From assembly GCA_002471225.1 (NCBI GenBank), contig DKPO01000017.1, positions 187,925-198,429 on the forward strand: DNA of 10,505 nucleotides. Reading direction: 5' to 3'. Each line of letters opens with the position of its first letter. The stretch's first letter is position 1. The notes beneath the pieces are model-generated. The model did no database searches and was not told the origin of the DNA. It saw nothing but the letters and a program-made list of their open reading frames with translations. Source of the stretch: Porphyromonadaceae bacterium UBA7332. Lineage in GTDB: Bacteria; Bacteroidota; Bacteroidia; Bacteroidales; UBA7332. Shown piece after piece: positions 1 through 6,284 of this stretch. The translations under genes and the position numbers were made by a program.

Positions 1-309
1 GAAGGTGAATTTACAGAGGTAAATGAGTATTTTTCAATTAGAAAGCTTTATGTAGATTTCACGAAGTTTAAATTCAATGACTCCTATAATCTGATTTATT
101 TTGATGCTTTTGCACCGGATAAACAACCTGAAATGTGGGATTCGAACCTTTTTGACTGTATCGCATCGGCAACTGTTCAGGATGGAGTGTTGACAACTTA
201 TTGTGCAAAAGGAGTAGTGCGGAGAGCCTTGATTGCTGCAGGTTTCAATGTCGAAAGGCTACCAGGACCTCCGGGTAAACGCGAAATGCTTCGCGGACGA
301 AAGAAATAA
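1..309 (+). CDS. mnmD: MnmD-type tRNA 5-(aminomethyl)-uridine methyltransferase, C-terminal part (5' end outside window)
   Basis: The window opens inside this gene; 102 residues and a TAA stop remain. The family (the methyltransferase half of MnmC, also stand-alone MnmD) uses S-adenosylmethionine to methylate aminomethyl-uridine at the tRNA wobble position 34 in the cytoplasm. Visible family signatures are DAFAPDKQPEMW at about residues 35-46, a TYCAKG segment followed by VVRRALIAAGF, and the closing PGPPGKREML motif near the C-terminus. No FAD oxidase domain follows: the frame stops shortly after PGPPGKREML, so this is the stand-alone form rather than an MnmC fusion. The next gene begins 21 bp downstream on the same strand, so the two are probably co-transcribed. 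The SAM-binding N-terminus cannot be seen. Function is assigned from the C-terminal motifs only. Confidence 0.85.
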   Translation, partial: EGEFTEVNEYFSIRKLYVDFTKFKFNDSYNLIYFDAFAPDKQPEMWDSNLFDCIASATVQDGVLTTYCAKGVVRRALIAAGFNVERLPGPPGKREMLRGRKK

Positions 310-330
310 ACAAATAAAACATAAGATATT

Positions 331-1395
331 ATGGTTAAAGTCGGAGATAAAGTGCGTTTCCTTAATGCTGTTGGCGGAGGAGTCGTATCGAAAATAATAA
401 ATAAAGAGATGATCTCTGTACAGGATGAAGATGGGTTTGATGTACCTGTACTTATTAAAGAGTGTGTGATTGTAGAAACTGCTAAAACTCAAGCTTCAAC
501 TTACAACAGTGCTGGTAAAATGGTCGTAGAAACCCCAACGATCAGTGACAGAGTAGAAGAAGAGCTTAAAAATGCAACGGATTATGCCGAGACCAAAGAA
601 GGTGAACAGCTTACGGTTTATCTGGCATATCTGGCTCAAAATATAAAATCTTTGCAACAATCGGATTATGACTGTTATTTACTGAATGACTCGAATTACT
701 TTCTGTTTATCAATTACATGAGTAAGACCGATACAGGATGGGTATCGCGTTATTCAGGGATCGTAGAGCCGAATACAAAGATGTTTTTAGAGGAGTTTGG
801 TAAGACTCAATTGAATGATTTAGAAAGAATCTGTTTGCAAATGGTTGCATTCAAAGCTGGTAAATCATTTGATATGAAGAATCCGATTTCTGTAGAACAT
901 AAAATTGATCCGGTTAAATTCTTCAAGCTTCACTCTTTCAGAGAAAATGAATATTTTGACGACCCAGCTATTCTTTATCCGATAGTACGTAAAGATATTC
1001 CCGAGAAAGTTTTCGAAATTCATGCACCTGATATAGAAAAAGCTATTCGCGAGAAAATGCGGGAAGACCGCCTGGTGAAATCACCTATCCAGAAGAAAGA
1101 AATGAAACAGTCGGATCTTATAGAAGTAGATCTGCATATTGAAGAGTTGATTGATTCAACTTTAGGTATGGATAACGCTGCAATTCTTGAAGTGCAGATG
1201 GATAAATTCAATGAAGTGATGCAAGCTTATCAAAAAGATAAAGGTAAAAAAATAGTTTTTATTCATGGTAAAGGAGAAGGTGTTTTACGTAAATCGATAT
1301 TGGATGAATTAAAGCGTAAATATAAAACATGTACATGGCAGGATGCTTCTTTCCGCGAGTATGGATTTGGAGCTACGATGGTTATTGTGCGTTAA
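331..1395 (+). CDS. DUF2027 and Smr domain protein (MutS2-like C-terminal nuclease/nucleic-acid-binding domain)
   Basis: This 354-residue protein has no signal peptide or membrane segment and should be cytosolic. The N-terminal ~50 residues (VGDKVRFLNAVGGGVVSKI...) resemble the small beta-rich DUF2027 module common in Bacteroidota, followed by a central domain of unknown role (about 90-235). A charged linker (236-262) leads to a C-terminal Smr domain: the D-L-H triad at 267-269 and the IHGKGEGVLR motif at 311-320 are its hallmarks, and the chain ends with the typical GFGATMVIVR strand. Smr domains in MutS2 and related proteins bind branched or stalled nucleic acids and often cut DNA or RNA; which applies here cannot be read from sequence. 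There is no MutS ATPase. The ATG lies 21 bp after the mnmD stop, suggesting one transcript, which ends at the hairpin at 1411-1446. Family assignment is firm; substrate is unknown. Confidence 0.88.
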   Translation: MVKVGDKVRFLNAVGGGVVSKIINKEMISVQDEDGFDVPVLIKECVIVETAKTQASTYNSAGKMVVETPTISDRVEEELKNATDYAETKEGEQLTVYLAYLAQNIKSLQQSDYDCYLLNDSNYFLFINYMSKTDTGWVSRYSGIVEPNTKMFLEEFGKTQLNDLERICLQMVAFKAGKSFDMKNPISVEHKIDPVKFFKLHSFRENEYFDDPAILYPIVRKDIPEKVFEIHAPDIEKAIREKMREDRLVKSPIQKKEMKQSDLIEVDLHIEELIDSTLGMDNAAILEVQMDKFNEVMQAYQKDKGKKIVFIHGKGEGVLRKSILDELKRKYKTCTWQDASFREYGFGATMVIVR

Positions 1396-1410
1396 TATTT
1401 CTATGACATA

Positions 1411-1446
1411 AAAAAGCGCAAGGAGCAAATGCTTCTTGCGCTTTTT
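1411..1446. terminator. Bidirectional intrinsic terminator between convergent genes
   Basis: A 16-bp stem (1411-1426 with 1431-1446, one G-T wobble) closes on the loop AAAT. The left arm begins with five A and the right arm ends with five T, so it gives a U-tract on either strand. It sits between the Smr protein stop at 1395 and the stop of the minus-strand methyltransferase at 1462 and probably ends both transcripts. Confidence 0.9.
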
Positions 1447-1461
1447 CTATAATATCATCCG

Positions 1462-2169
1462 TTATTTATATAAAAGGTAAATACAAGGACGTTTGCCGAT
1501 ATCAGGTATCTGCTTACTCCATTCTTTTATGGTTTTTGTTTTAATGAACTCATCCTCACAAGTAATATTGCAGGCAATACACAACTTAGTTTGAGGTCGG
1601 CAGGTTTTAACCAGTTCTTCAATCATCTTATTATTTCTATAAGGAGTTTCTATAAAAATCTGAGTTTGATCTTCACTATATATTCGGGATTCTATATGTT
1701 TGATTGCCTTACCACGGGTATTCCCCTCAATAGGCAGATATCCGAGAAAAGCAAAGCTCTGACCATTAAAGCCTGATCCCATTAAAGACATAAGGATCGA
1801 TGAAGGGCCGACTAAAGGGATTACTTTCATTTGCTTTGATTGTGCGATAGCAACGACATCTGCACCCGGATCAGCGATAGCCGGACATCCGGCTTCAGAT
1901 ATTATCCCGATCGGATTTCCTTGAGTCAAAGGTTTTAAAAAAGTCGAAACCTCTTCCGGAGATGTATGTTGATTCAACACAAAGAAAGTCAGTTCATCAA
2001 TAACAATGGACGGCTCTTCTTTTTTTAGAAAACGTCTGGCTGTACGAACATCTTCTACAATAAAATCTTTTATTTGTTTTACTATCTCCCGGTTATGAGC
2101 AGGTAAAACTTTATTATGCTCTGTTTCTCCCAGTGTTACCGGGATCAGATACAATGCTTTTTCGATCAT
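1462..2169 (-). CDS. RsmI-like SAM-dependent methyltransferase (tetrapyrrole methylase fold)
   Basis: This 235-residue cytosolic protein belongs to the RsmI/tetrapyrrole (corrin/porphyrin) methylase superfamily. RsmI itself 2'-O-methylates C1402 of 16S rRNA. Matching blocks are GIISEAGCPAIADPG at 88-102 (RsmI: SDAGTP...DPG), PLVGPSSILMSLMGSGF at 118-134, FLGYLP at 141-146, and ETPYRNNKMIEEL at 174-186 (RsmI: ES.HR). It differs from classical RsmI in being some 45 residues shorter and in opening with LYLIPVTLGE rather than the usual LY.V.TPIGNL. Bacteroidota commonly carry such a divergent copy as well as a standard RsmI, so its true target may not be C1402. The ATG is 11 bp after the stop of the lipid kinase, on the same strand, indicating an operon with the kinase first. 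Superfamily is certain; the modified nucleotide is not. Confidence 0.85.
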   Translation of the reverse strand: MIEKALYLIPVTLGETEHNKVLPAHNREIVKQIKDFIVEDVRTARRFLKKEEPSIVIDELTFFVLNQHTSPEEVSTFLKPLTQGNPIGIISEAGCPAIADPGADVVAIAQSKQMKVIPLVGPSSILMSLMGSGFNGQSFAFLGYLPIEGNTRGKAIKHIESRIYSEDQTQIFIETPYRNNKMIEELVKTCRPQTKLCIACNITCEDEFIKTKTIKEWSKQIPDIGKRPCIYLLYK

Positions 2170-2180
2170 ATTTCTATGTA

Positions 2181-3119
2181 TTAAAATGGGAATTCGTTGA
2201 CAAGTTGATCAATGACTCTATGAAAATGATCTTCAATGGTCTGACCTTTTTTAGGAACAAGCACCTTCAGCCCACAGGCTCTGGTTGATATATCAATTCG
2301 CTCGTTCATCATCATTGGTTCGCCGTCTAAGTGAATGACGCCCGGTTTTTCCCGGAGAATACTTATTTTATCTTTTTCAAAAGTACAAATATGGCTGTTC
2401 ATATCAATCATTCGCGTAAATAATTGTAATGCCAGATTCGGAATATCGATATACGTGAATGGTTTCAGTATAGTAATATTCATTTTACCGTCTTCAATAT
2501 TGGCCTCCGGAGCGATAAAAGCATTATTACCCCATTGAGATGCATTTGCTACCGTAACGAGGAATGCCTTTTCTTTTAAGCGACCATCGTCCATTCGGAT
2601 TTCATATGTCTCCGGTTTGTACTTAAGAAATTCAGTAATGACATTTTTTACGTACATCAGACCGCCTCGCTTTTTGTCTTTTGCAAATTTATAACTGACA
2701 CGTGCATCGAATCCGACACCACATGTACAGAAGAAAGGCAAATTATTGGCCAAACCGTAATCGATTGTACGAATATAGTTTTCACGAATAATTTTTAGGG
2801 CTCTTTTTGCATACATGGATATGCCCAGTTCCCGGGCTAAGCCGTTTCCCGAGCCAACAGGTATTATACCCAGTATGGTGTTCGAGTCACGTAAAGAACG
2901 GGCAACTTCATTAATAGTTCCGTCTCCTCCGACGGCAATAACCGCATAATAACCTTTATTTACAGCATCTTGCGCGATCACAGATGCATGTCCCGGATAT
3001 TCCGTAAAAGTGATCTCATATTCACCCGGATCAAACACCGAAGCAATTAAATCAGGGATGTCTACTTTAGAGCGAGTTCCTGAAATAGGATTTATGATAT
3101 ATAAATATTTATTATTCAT
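2181..3119 (-). CDS. Diacylglycerol/sphingosine kinase-family lipid kinase (YegS/BmrU-like)
   Basis: This 312-residue protein has the DAGK catalytic domain: nucleotide-binding GGDGT at 64-68, PVGSGNGLAREL at 87-98, the APEANIEDGKMNI block at 203-215 typical of the second domain, and HLDGEP at 263-268 with the Asp-Gly-Glu metal and substrate region. The family transfers phosphate from ATP to a lipid hydroxyl at the membrane face (diacylglycerol, phosphatidylglycerol, sphingosine or ceramide). I chose the ATG at 3119: the frame stays open to a TTG at 3161, but family members normally start a few residues before the first strand, here YLYIINPISG, and the extra 14 residues have no counterpart. 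It heads an operon with the RsmI-like gene and is divergent from serine palmitoyltransferase, which makes a sphingoid or ceramide substrate worth considering. That link is inference from position only. Confidence 0.87.
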   Translation of the reverse strand: MNNKYLYIINPISGTRSKVDIPDLIASVFDPGEYEITFTEYPGHASVIAQDAVNKGYYAVIAVGGDGTINEVARSLRDSNTILGIIPVGSGNGLARELGISMYAKRALKIIRENYIRTIDYGLANNLPFFCTCGVGFDARVSYKFAKDKKRGGLMYVKNVITEFLKYKPETYEIRMDDGRLKEKAFLVTVANASQWGNNAFIAPEANIEDGKMNITILKPFTYIDIPNLALQLFTRMIDMNSHICTFEKDKISILREKPGVIHLDGEPMMMNERIDISTRACGLKVLVPKKGQTIEDHFHRVIDQLVNEFPF

Positions 3120-3199
3120 TTGATAATCAGAAGCTGAAAGAATATTATGAAAATAGAACAATTTATTACTGTAAATGCATTATCTTTTAGCACTTTTCT

Positions 3200-3227
3200 T
3201 TTGTATAGAATTATTTTTCTATTTTTG
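3200..3227 (+). promoter_or_regulatory. Predicted Bacteroidota promoter of serine palmitoyltransferase
   Basis: TATTTTTG at 3220-3227 matches the Bacteroidota -7 consensus TAnnTTTG. A TTTG at 3200-3203 lies 16 bp upstream, slightly closer than the usual -33 spacing. Transcription would start near 3234 and leave a leader of about 65 nt, which contains the direct repeat at 3243-3260. Confidence 0.6.
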
Positions 3228-3242
3228 TCCGCAATATTACGG

Positions 3243-3260
3243 AGATACACGCAGATACAC
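3243..3260. repeat. Short direct repeat AGATACAC in the spt leader
   Basis: AGATACAC occurs at 3243-3250 and again at 3253-3260, a 10-bp step that equals about one helical turn, just downstream of the predicted transcription start. It could be a protein-binding site or chance; it is only 8 bp long. Confidence 0.35.
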
Positions 3261-3299
3261 AAGAACTCTGCTATAATCGTAGCATATTAAATTTAAAAT

Positions 3300-4490
3300 A
3301 TGAAATTACTACAATCAAAATTAGCTTTGTATGATGTGCCTCAAAAGGCTAAAGCTTTAGGAGTTTATCCGTACTTTCGTCAAATCGAGAGCGATCAGGA
3401 TACAGAGGTATTGATGAATGGCCGTAAAGTCCTAATGTTTGGTTCAAATAGTTATTTAGGGCTGACGAATCACCCGAAGATTAAAGAAGCAGCTATTGCA
3501 GCAACAAAAAAATATGGAACCGGATGTGCCGGTTCTCGTTTTTTGAACGGAACACTTGATCTTCATATTGAATTAGAACATAAACTGGCAGAATTTGTAG
3601 GTAAAGAAGAAGCAATCATCTACTCAACAGGATTTCAGGTAAATCTAGGGGTTGTATCTTGTTTAACTGGACGTCAGGACTATGTTATCTGGGATGAATT
3701 AGATCATGCATCTATTATTGAGGGTCGTCGTTTATCATTCTCAAACTCTATTAAGTTCAAACACAATGATATGAATTCATTGGAAAAAGTGTTAGAACGT
3801 TGTGAAAGTGATAAAGTCAAACTTATTGTTGTTGATGGCGTTTTCAGTATGGAAGGTGATGTCGCACCATTACAGGATATCGTAGCTCTTGCTAAGAAAT
3901 ACGATGCAGCGGTAATGGTTGACGAAGCGCATTCATTAGGGGTATTCGGACCAAACGGACAAGGTTTGTGTTATTCAGAAGGAGTAACAAACGATGTAGA
4001 CTTAATCATGGGTACATTCAGTAAATCATTTGCCTCTTTAGGTGGATTCATTGCATGTGACTCAGTTACGGCTAACTATTTAAGACATAATTCACGTTCT
4101 TATATTTTCAGTGCAAGTATTACACCTGCTTCTACAGCAGCAGCAATGGCAGCTCTTGAAATTATGAAGAGTGAGCCGGAACGTTTTGAGCACCTATGGG
4201 AACTGACTCGTTATACTATCGAAAGATTTAAAGAAATCGGATGTGAGGTAGGACATACTTCAACTCCTATTATTCCTTTGTTTGTTCGTGATAACGAGAA
4301 AACATTTATCGTAACTAAAAAGCTGTTTGATGATGGCATTTTTGTTAATCCTGTAGTTTCTCCGGCAGTTGCTCCGTCTGATACGTTAATTCGTTTCTCT
4401 TTGATGGCAACGCACACGAAACAACAAGTTGATTACGCAATTGAAATGATTGAAAAGCATTTCAAATTATTGGGTATTATCAATAAATAA
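3300..4490 (+). CDS. spt: Serine palmitoyltransferase, PLP-dependent alpha-oxoamine synthase
   Basis: Serine palmitoyltransferase condenses L-serine with a long-chain acyl-CoA to 3-ketosphinganine, the first step of sphingolipid synthesis in Bacteroidales. The 396 residues match the soluble bacterial enzyme in length and show the alpha-oxoamine synthase landmarks: MFGSNSYLGLTNHP at 46-59, GCAGSRFLNGTLDLHIELE at 75-93, DELDHASI at 132-139 with the PLP-stacking His136, VDEAHSLGVFG at 207-217 (Asp208 and His211 contact PLP), and GTFSKSFASLGG at 238-249 with Lys242 as the Schiff-base lysine. There is no membrane anchor, unlike eukaryotic subunits. The relatives BioF and Kbl share the fold; the SRFLNGTLDLH wording, the YDVPQKAKALGVYPYFR N-terminus and the Bacteroidales setting favour SPT. 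It is transcribed alone from the promoter at 3200-3227 to the terminator at 4511-4542, divergent from the lipid kinase. Confidence 0.9.
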   Translation: MKLLQSKLALYDVPQKAKALGVYPYFRQIESDQDTEVLMNGRKVLMFGSNSYLGLTNHPKIKEAAIAATKKYGTGCAGSRFLNGTLDLHIELEHKLAEFVGKEEAIIYSTGFQVNLGVVSCLTGRQDYVIWDELDHASIIEGRRLSFSNSIKFKHNDMNSLEKVLERCESDKVKLIVVDGVFSMEGDVAPLQDIVALAKKYDAAVMVDEAHSLGVFGPNGQGLCYSEGVTNDVDLIMGTFSKSFASLGGFIACDSVTANYLRHNSRSYIFSASITPASTAAAMAALEIMKSEPERFEHLWELTRYTIERFKEIGCEVGHTSTPIIPLFVRDNEKTFIVTKKLFDDGIFVNPVVSPAVAPSDTLIRFSLMATHTKQQVDYAIEMIEKHFKLLGIINK

Positions 4491-4510
4491 TACGCTTCAA
4501 ATAAGCATAG

Positions 4511-4542
4511 AAAAAGGGGTACCTGTGGGTATCCCTTTTTTT
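4511..4542 (+). terminator. Intrinsic terminator after serine palmitoyltransferase
   Basis: A 13-bp stem pairs 4511-4523 with 4528-4540 (one G-T wobble) around the loop TGTG, followed by more T to 4542. It lies 20 bp after the spt stop and separates it from the mgtC-like gene. Confidence 0.88.
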
Positions 4543-4555
4543 ATGAACCAAACAG

Positions 4556-4582
4556 ATGTTTTAAGTGTCTTACTTAAAATAT
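4556..4582. promoter_or_regulatory. Inverted repeat just upstream of the mgtC-like gene (candidate operator or leader hairpin)
   Basis: ATGTTTTAAGT at 4556-4566 pairs with ACTTAAAATAT at 4572-4582 (11 bp, one G-T wobble, 8-bp perfect core) around a 5-nt centre. It ends 12 bp before the chosen ATG at 4595. There is no T-run, so it does not look like a terminator. It also covers an in-frame GTG at 4565, which argues against that upstream start. Role unknown. Confidence 0.5.
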
Positions 4583-4594
4583 ATAATTAAGGAT

Positions 4595-5284
4595 ATGAAT
4601 TGGCTTTTTGAAATATTAGGATCAAATGATGTCGATTTTAAAGTCTCGTTGTTCAGATTGTTTATGAGCTTAGCTTTAGGTGCTTTAGTGGGCATGGAAA
4701 GACAGCACCGTAAACAACCTGCCGGATTTCGTACATTTTCGTTGATTACCACAGGTACAACCTTGATGATGCTTATATCCATCCATATAGGGGTAAAATA
4801 CGGAGGAGACTCTGCACGATTGGCCGCACAGGTCATCTCAGGTATAGGTTTTCTGGGTGCCGGAGCAATTATTCAGAGCAAGGGGACCATTAAAGGTATG
4901 ACTACAGCTTCAAGTATATGGGCTATGGCAGCAGTAGGTCTTGCTATAGGAGAGGGAATGTATATTGAAGGATTGATAGGTACAATTTTCGTATTGTTTA
5001 TTTTGGTCAGTCTTGAACGTTTTGAGAAAAAAGCCGGGATAGAATGGGTACCAAGAACTCTTGAAATAGAGTTCTCAACATTGGATATACCTTTTGATGA
5101 GGTGAAAGCATTTCTAAAATCAGCAGGACTTGAAACCCATTATACCGGATTTGAACAAAATATAAATGAAGGGAAGACTATTGTTCAATTTATGATTTTC
5201 CTGAAATTGAGAAATAATTATCAGAAAACATTCAATGCGATAAAAGACCTTCCTAATGTGAAAAGTGTAAAAGTGTATTCTTGA
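4595..5284 (+). CDS. MgtC/SapB family inner-membrane protein
   Basis: This 229-residue protein has the MgtC/SapB membrane domain: FRLFMSLALGALVGMERQHR at 20-39 with the conserved Arg and Gly-Met-Glu-Arg, PAGFRT at 42-47, RLAAQVISGIGFLGAGAII at 75-93, and the TTASSIW block at 103-109. Four to five hydrophobic helices lie between about 15 and 140, followed by a soluble C-terminal domain (150-229) that resembles the ACT-like tail of the family. Family members are linked to growth at low magnesium, acid tolerance and intracellular survival, partly by inhibiting F-ATPase; most environmental copies have no proven function. The frame extends to a GTG at 4565, but I prefer the ATG at 4595, since the extra ten residues fall in an inverted repeat. 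The gene stops exactly where the convergent ankyrin gene stops. Confidence 0.87.
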   Translation: MNWLFEILGSNDVDFKVSLFRLFMSLALGALVGMERQHRKQPAGFRTFSLITTGTTLMMLISIHIGVKYGGDSARLAAQVISGIGFLGAGAIIQSKGTIKGMTTASSIWAMAAVGLAIGEGMYIEGLIGTIFVLFILVSLERFEKKAGIEWVPRTLEIEFSTLDIPFDEVKAFLKSAGLETHYTGFEQNINEGKTIVQFMIFLKLRNNYQKTFNAIKDLPNVKSVKVYS

Positions 5285-6109
5285 TTACTCCTCTGAAGGT
5301 AACAAGTCAAAGGGCTGAAGGCCATCTTCGTTAAGCAAGGTTGTATCAGCTCCGGCTTGTATCAATAACTGAGCAATCTCGATTTCAGAATTCTCGAAAG
5401 CATAGTGTAATGCGGTATTACCGAAATTATCCTGATGATCTATATTTACCTTTTTTTTCAATAGCAACAGCACACCCTCTTTAAATGCATTTCCTGCAGC
5501 AAATATAATAGCTGTTCGCCCGTTATAATCCTCAGCTTCCAGATCCGGTTGAGCTTCCAGAACAAGAGATATCAGATCTGCTGCATTATCTGCGCAAACA
5601 GCATGCAGCGGAGTTGTCAGAAAATTATCGTAACAATCGATATCGGCCTGATAAGTCAATAGTAAATTCACAATCTCAGAGTTTTGAATAGCAACAGCGT
5701 GATGTAATGCTGTATTACCGAAATTGTCTTTTTTGTTGATGTCCGCCGTTTCGGATAATGCCTCTTTTACCAGCTGAATATCATTTAATAGAACAGCTTT
5801 ATGAAGAGAACTTCCTACCTCCGCACCATGAGTTATTAACAATCTGGCCATATCTGTTGAAAACATTCCGGTTTCGATAGCAATATACAGAGGAGTATAT
5901 CCTGTATTTGATTTTGCATTAACGTCACATCCTTTCTCAATTAAGAATTTCATGATGTCAATTGCCCCATGCTCGGCAGCATGATGAAGTAAAATCCACC
6001 CGTTCTCATCTTTCTCAGAACGTAAAAAGTCCATATTTTGCTTATCGGCAAACTCAATAAATTCATTGGTTTTCCCGTTTTGAATTAGTAAGATAAAATT
6101 GTCGTACAT
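5285..6109 (-). CDS. Ankyrin-repeat protein, cytosolic
   Basis: The 274 residues are almost entirely ankyrin repeats, about seven, starting at DENGWILLHHAAEHG (34-48) and continuing through TGYTPLYIAIETG (69-81), DNFGNTALHHAVAIQ (128-142), TTPLHAVCADN (165-175), NGRTAIIFAAG (196-206) and DNFGNTALHYAFENS (227-241). The last helix caps at the acidic LPSEE end. There is no signal peptide or membrane helix, so it is probably an intracellular protein-binding scaffold; the partner is unknown. The segment at 101-117 (SLHKAVLLNDIQLVKEA) is a shortened repeat lacking the usual turn. The ATG at 6109 follows a TATCTTTG promoter element by 23 bp. Its TAA (5287-5285) touches the TGA of the mgtC-like gene with no intergenic base. 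Repeat family is certain; function is not assignable. Confidence 0.85.
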   Translation of the reverse strand: MYDNFILLIQNGKTNEFIEFADKQNMDFLRSEKDENGWILLHHAAEHGAIDIMKFLIEKGCDVNAKSNTGYTPLYIAIETGMFSTDMARLLITHGAEVGSSLHKAVLLNDIQLVKEALSETADINKKDNFGNTALHHAVAIQNSEIVNLLLTYQADIDCYDNFLTTPLHAVCADNAADLISLVLEAQPDLEAEDYNGRTAIIFAAGNAFKEGVLLLLKKKVNIDHQDNFGNTALHYAFENSEIEIAQLLIQAGADTTLLNEDGLQPFDLLPSEE

Positions 6110-6132
6110 AAAATAATCGAATAAAATATCTG

Positions 6133-6140
6133 CAAAGATA
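6133..6140 (-). promoter_or_regulatory. Predicted -7 promoter element of the ankyrin gene
   Basis: Read on the minus strand, 6140-6133 is TATCTTTG, an exact match to TAnnTTTG. It would start transcription near 6126, with a leader of only ~17 nt before the ATG at 6109. No convincing -33 TTTG is visible at the usual distance. Confidence 0.55.
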
Positions 6141-6175
6141 CGCTTGTTTGAGTAAACGATGTATGAAAGATTTAT

Positions 6176-6201
6176 TTTGTAAGATAATATTTTTAAATTT
6201 G
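6176..6201 (+). promoter_or_regulatory. Predicted promoter of the sulfatase gene
   Basis: TAAATTTG at 6194-6201 matches TAnnTTTG. A TTTG at 6176-6179 is 14 bp upstream, shorter than the preferred spacing, so the -33 assignment is weak. The leader to the ATG at 6285 would be about 75 nt. This promoter and the ankyrin promoter diverge within the 175-bp gap. Confidence 0.5.
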
Positions 6202-6284
6202 CGCTCAGGTGAAAAAACTAATTGTAAATCATTACACAGAACTAACAATAAACTTATTACGTATATAATACAATATTAAGACTA

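Noticed and set aside
259..492. Minus-strand frame opposite the mnmD/Smr junction
   Set aside because: It is a shadow of two well-supported plus-strand genes and has a low-complexity, Phe/Tyr-rich composition.
3117..3161. Upstream TTG start for the lipid kinase
   Set aside because: It adds 14 residues with no family counterpart before the first beta strand; the ATG at 3119 fits better.
4565..4594. GTG start for the mgtC-like gene
   Set aside because: The extra codons lie in an inverted repeat that looks regulatory, and the ATG at 4595 begins close to where the family domain starts.
6063..6248. 61-codon minus-strand frame upstream of the ankyrin gene
   Set aside because: It overlaps the divergent promoters and the ankyrin start in another frame, with no recognisable features.
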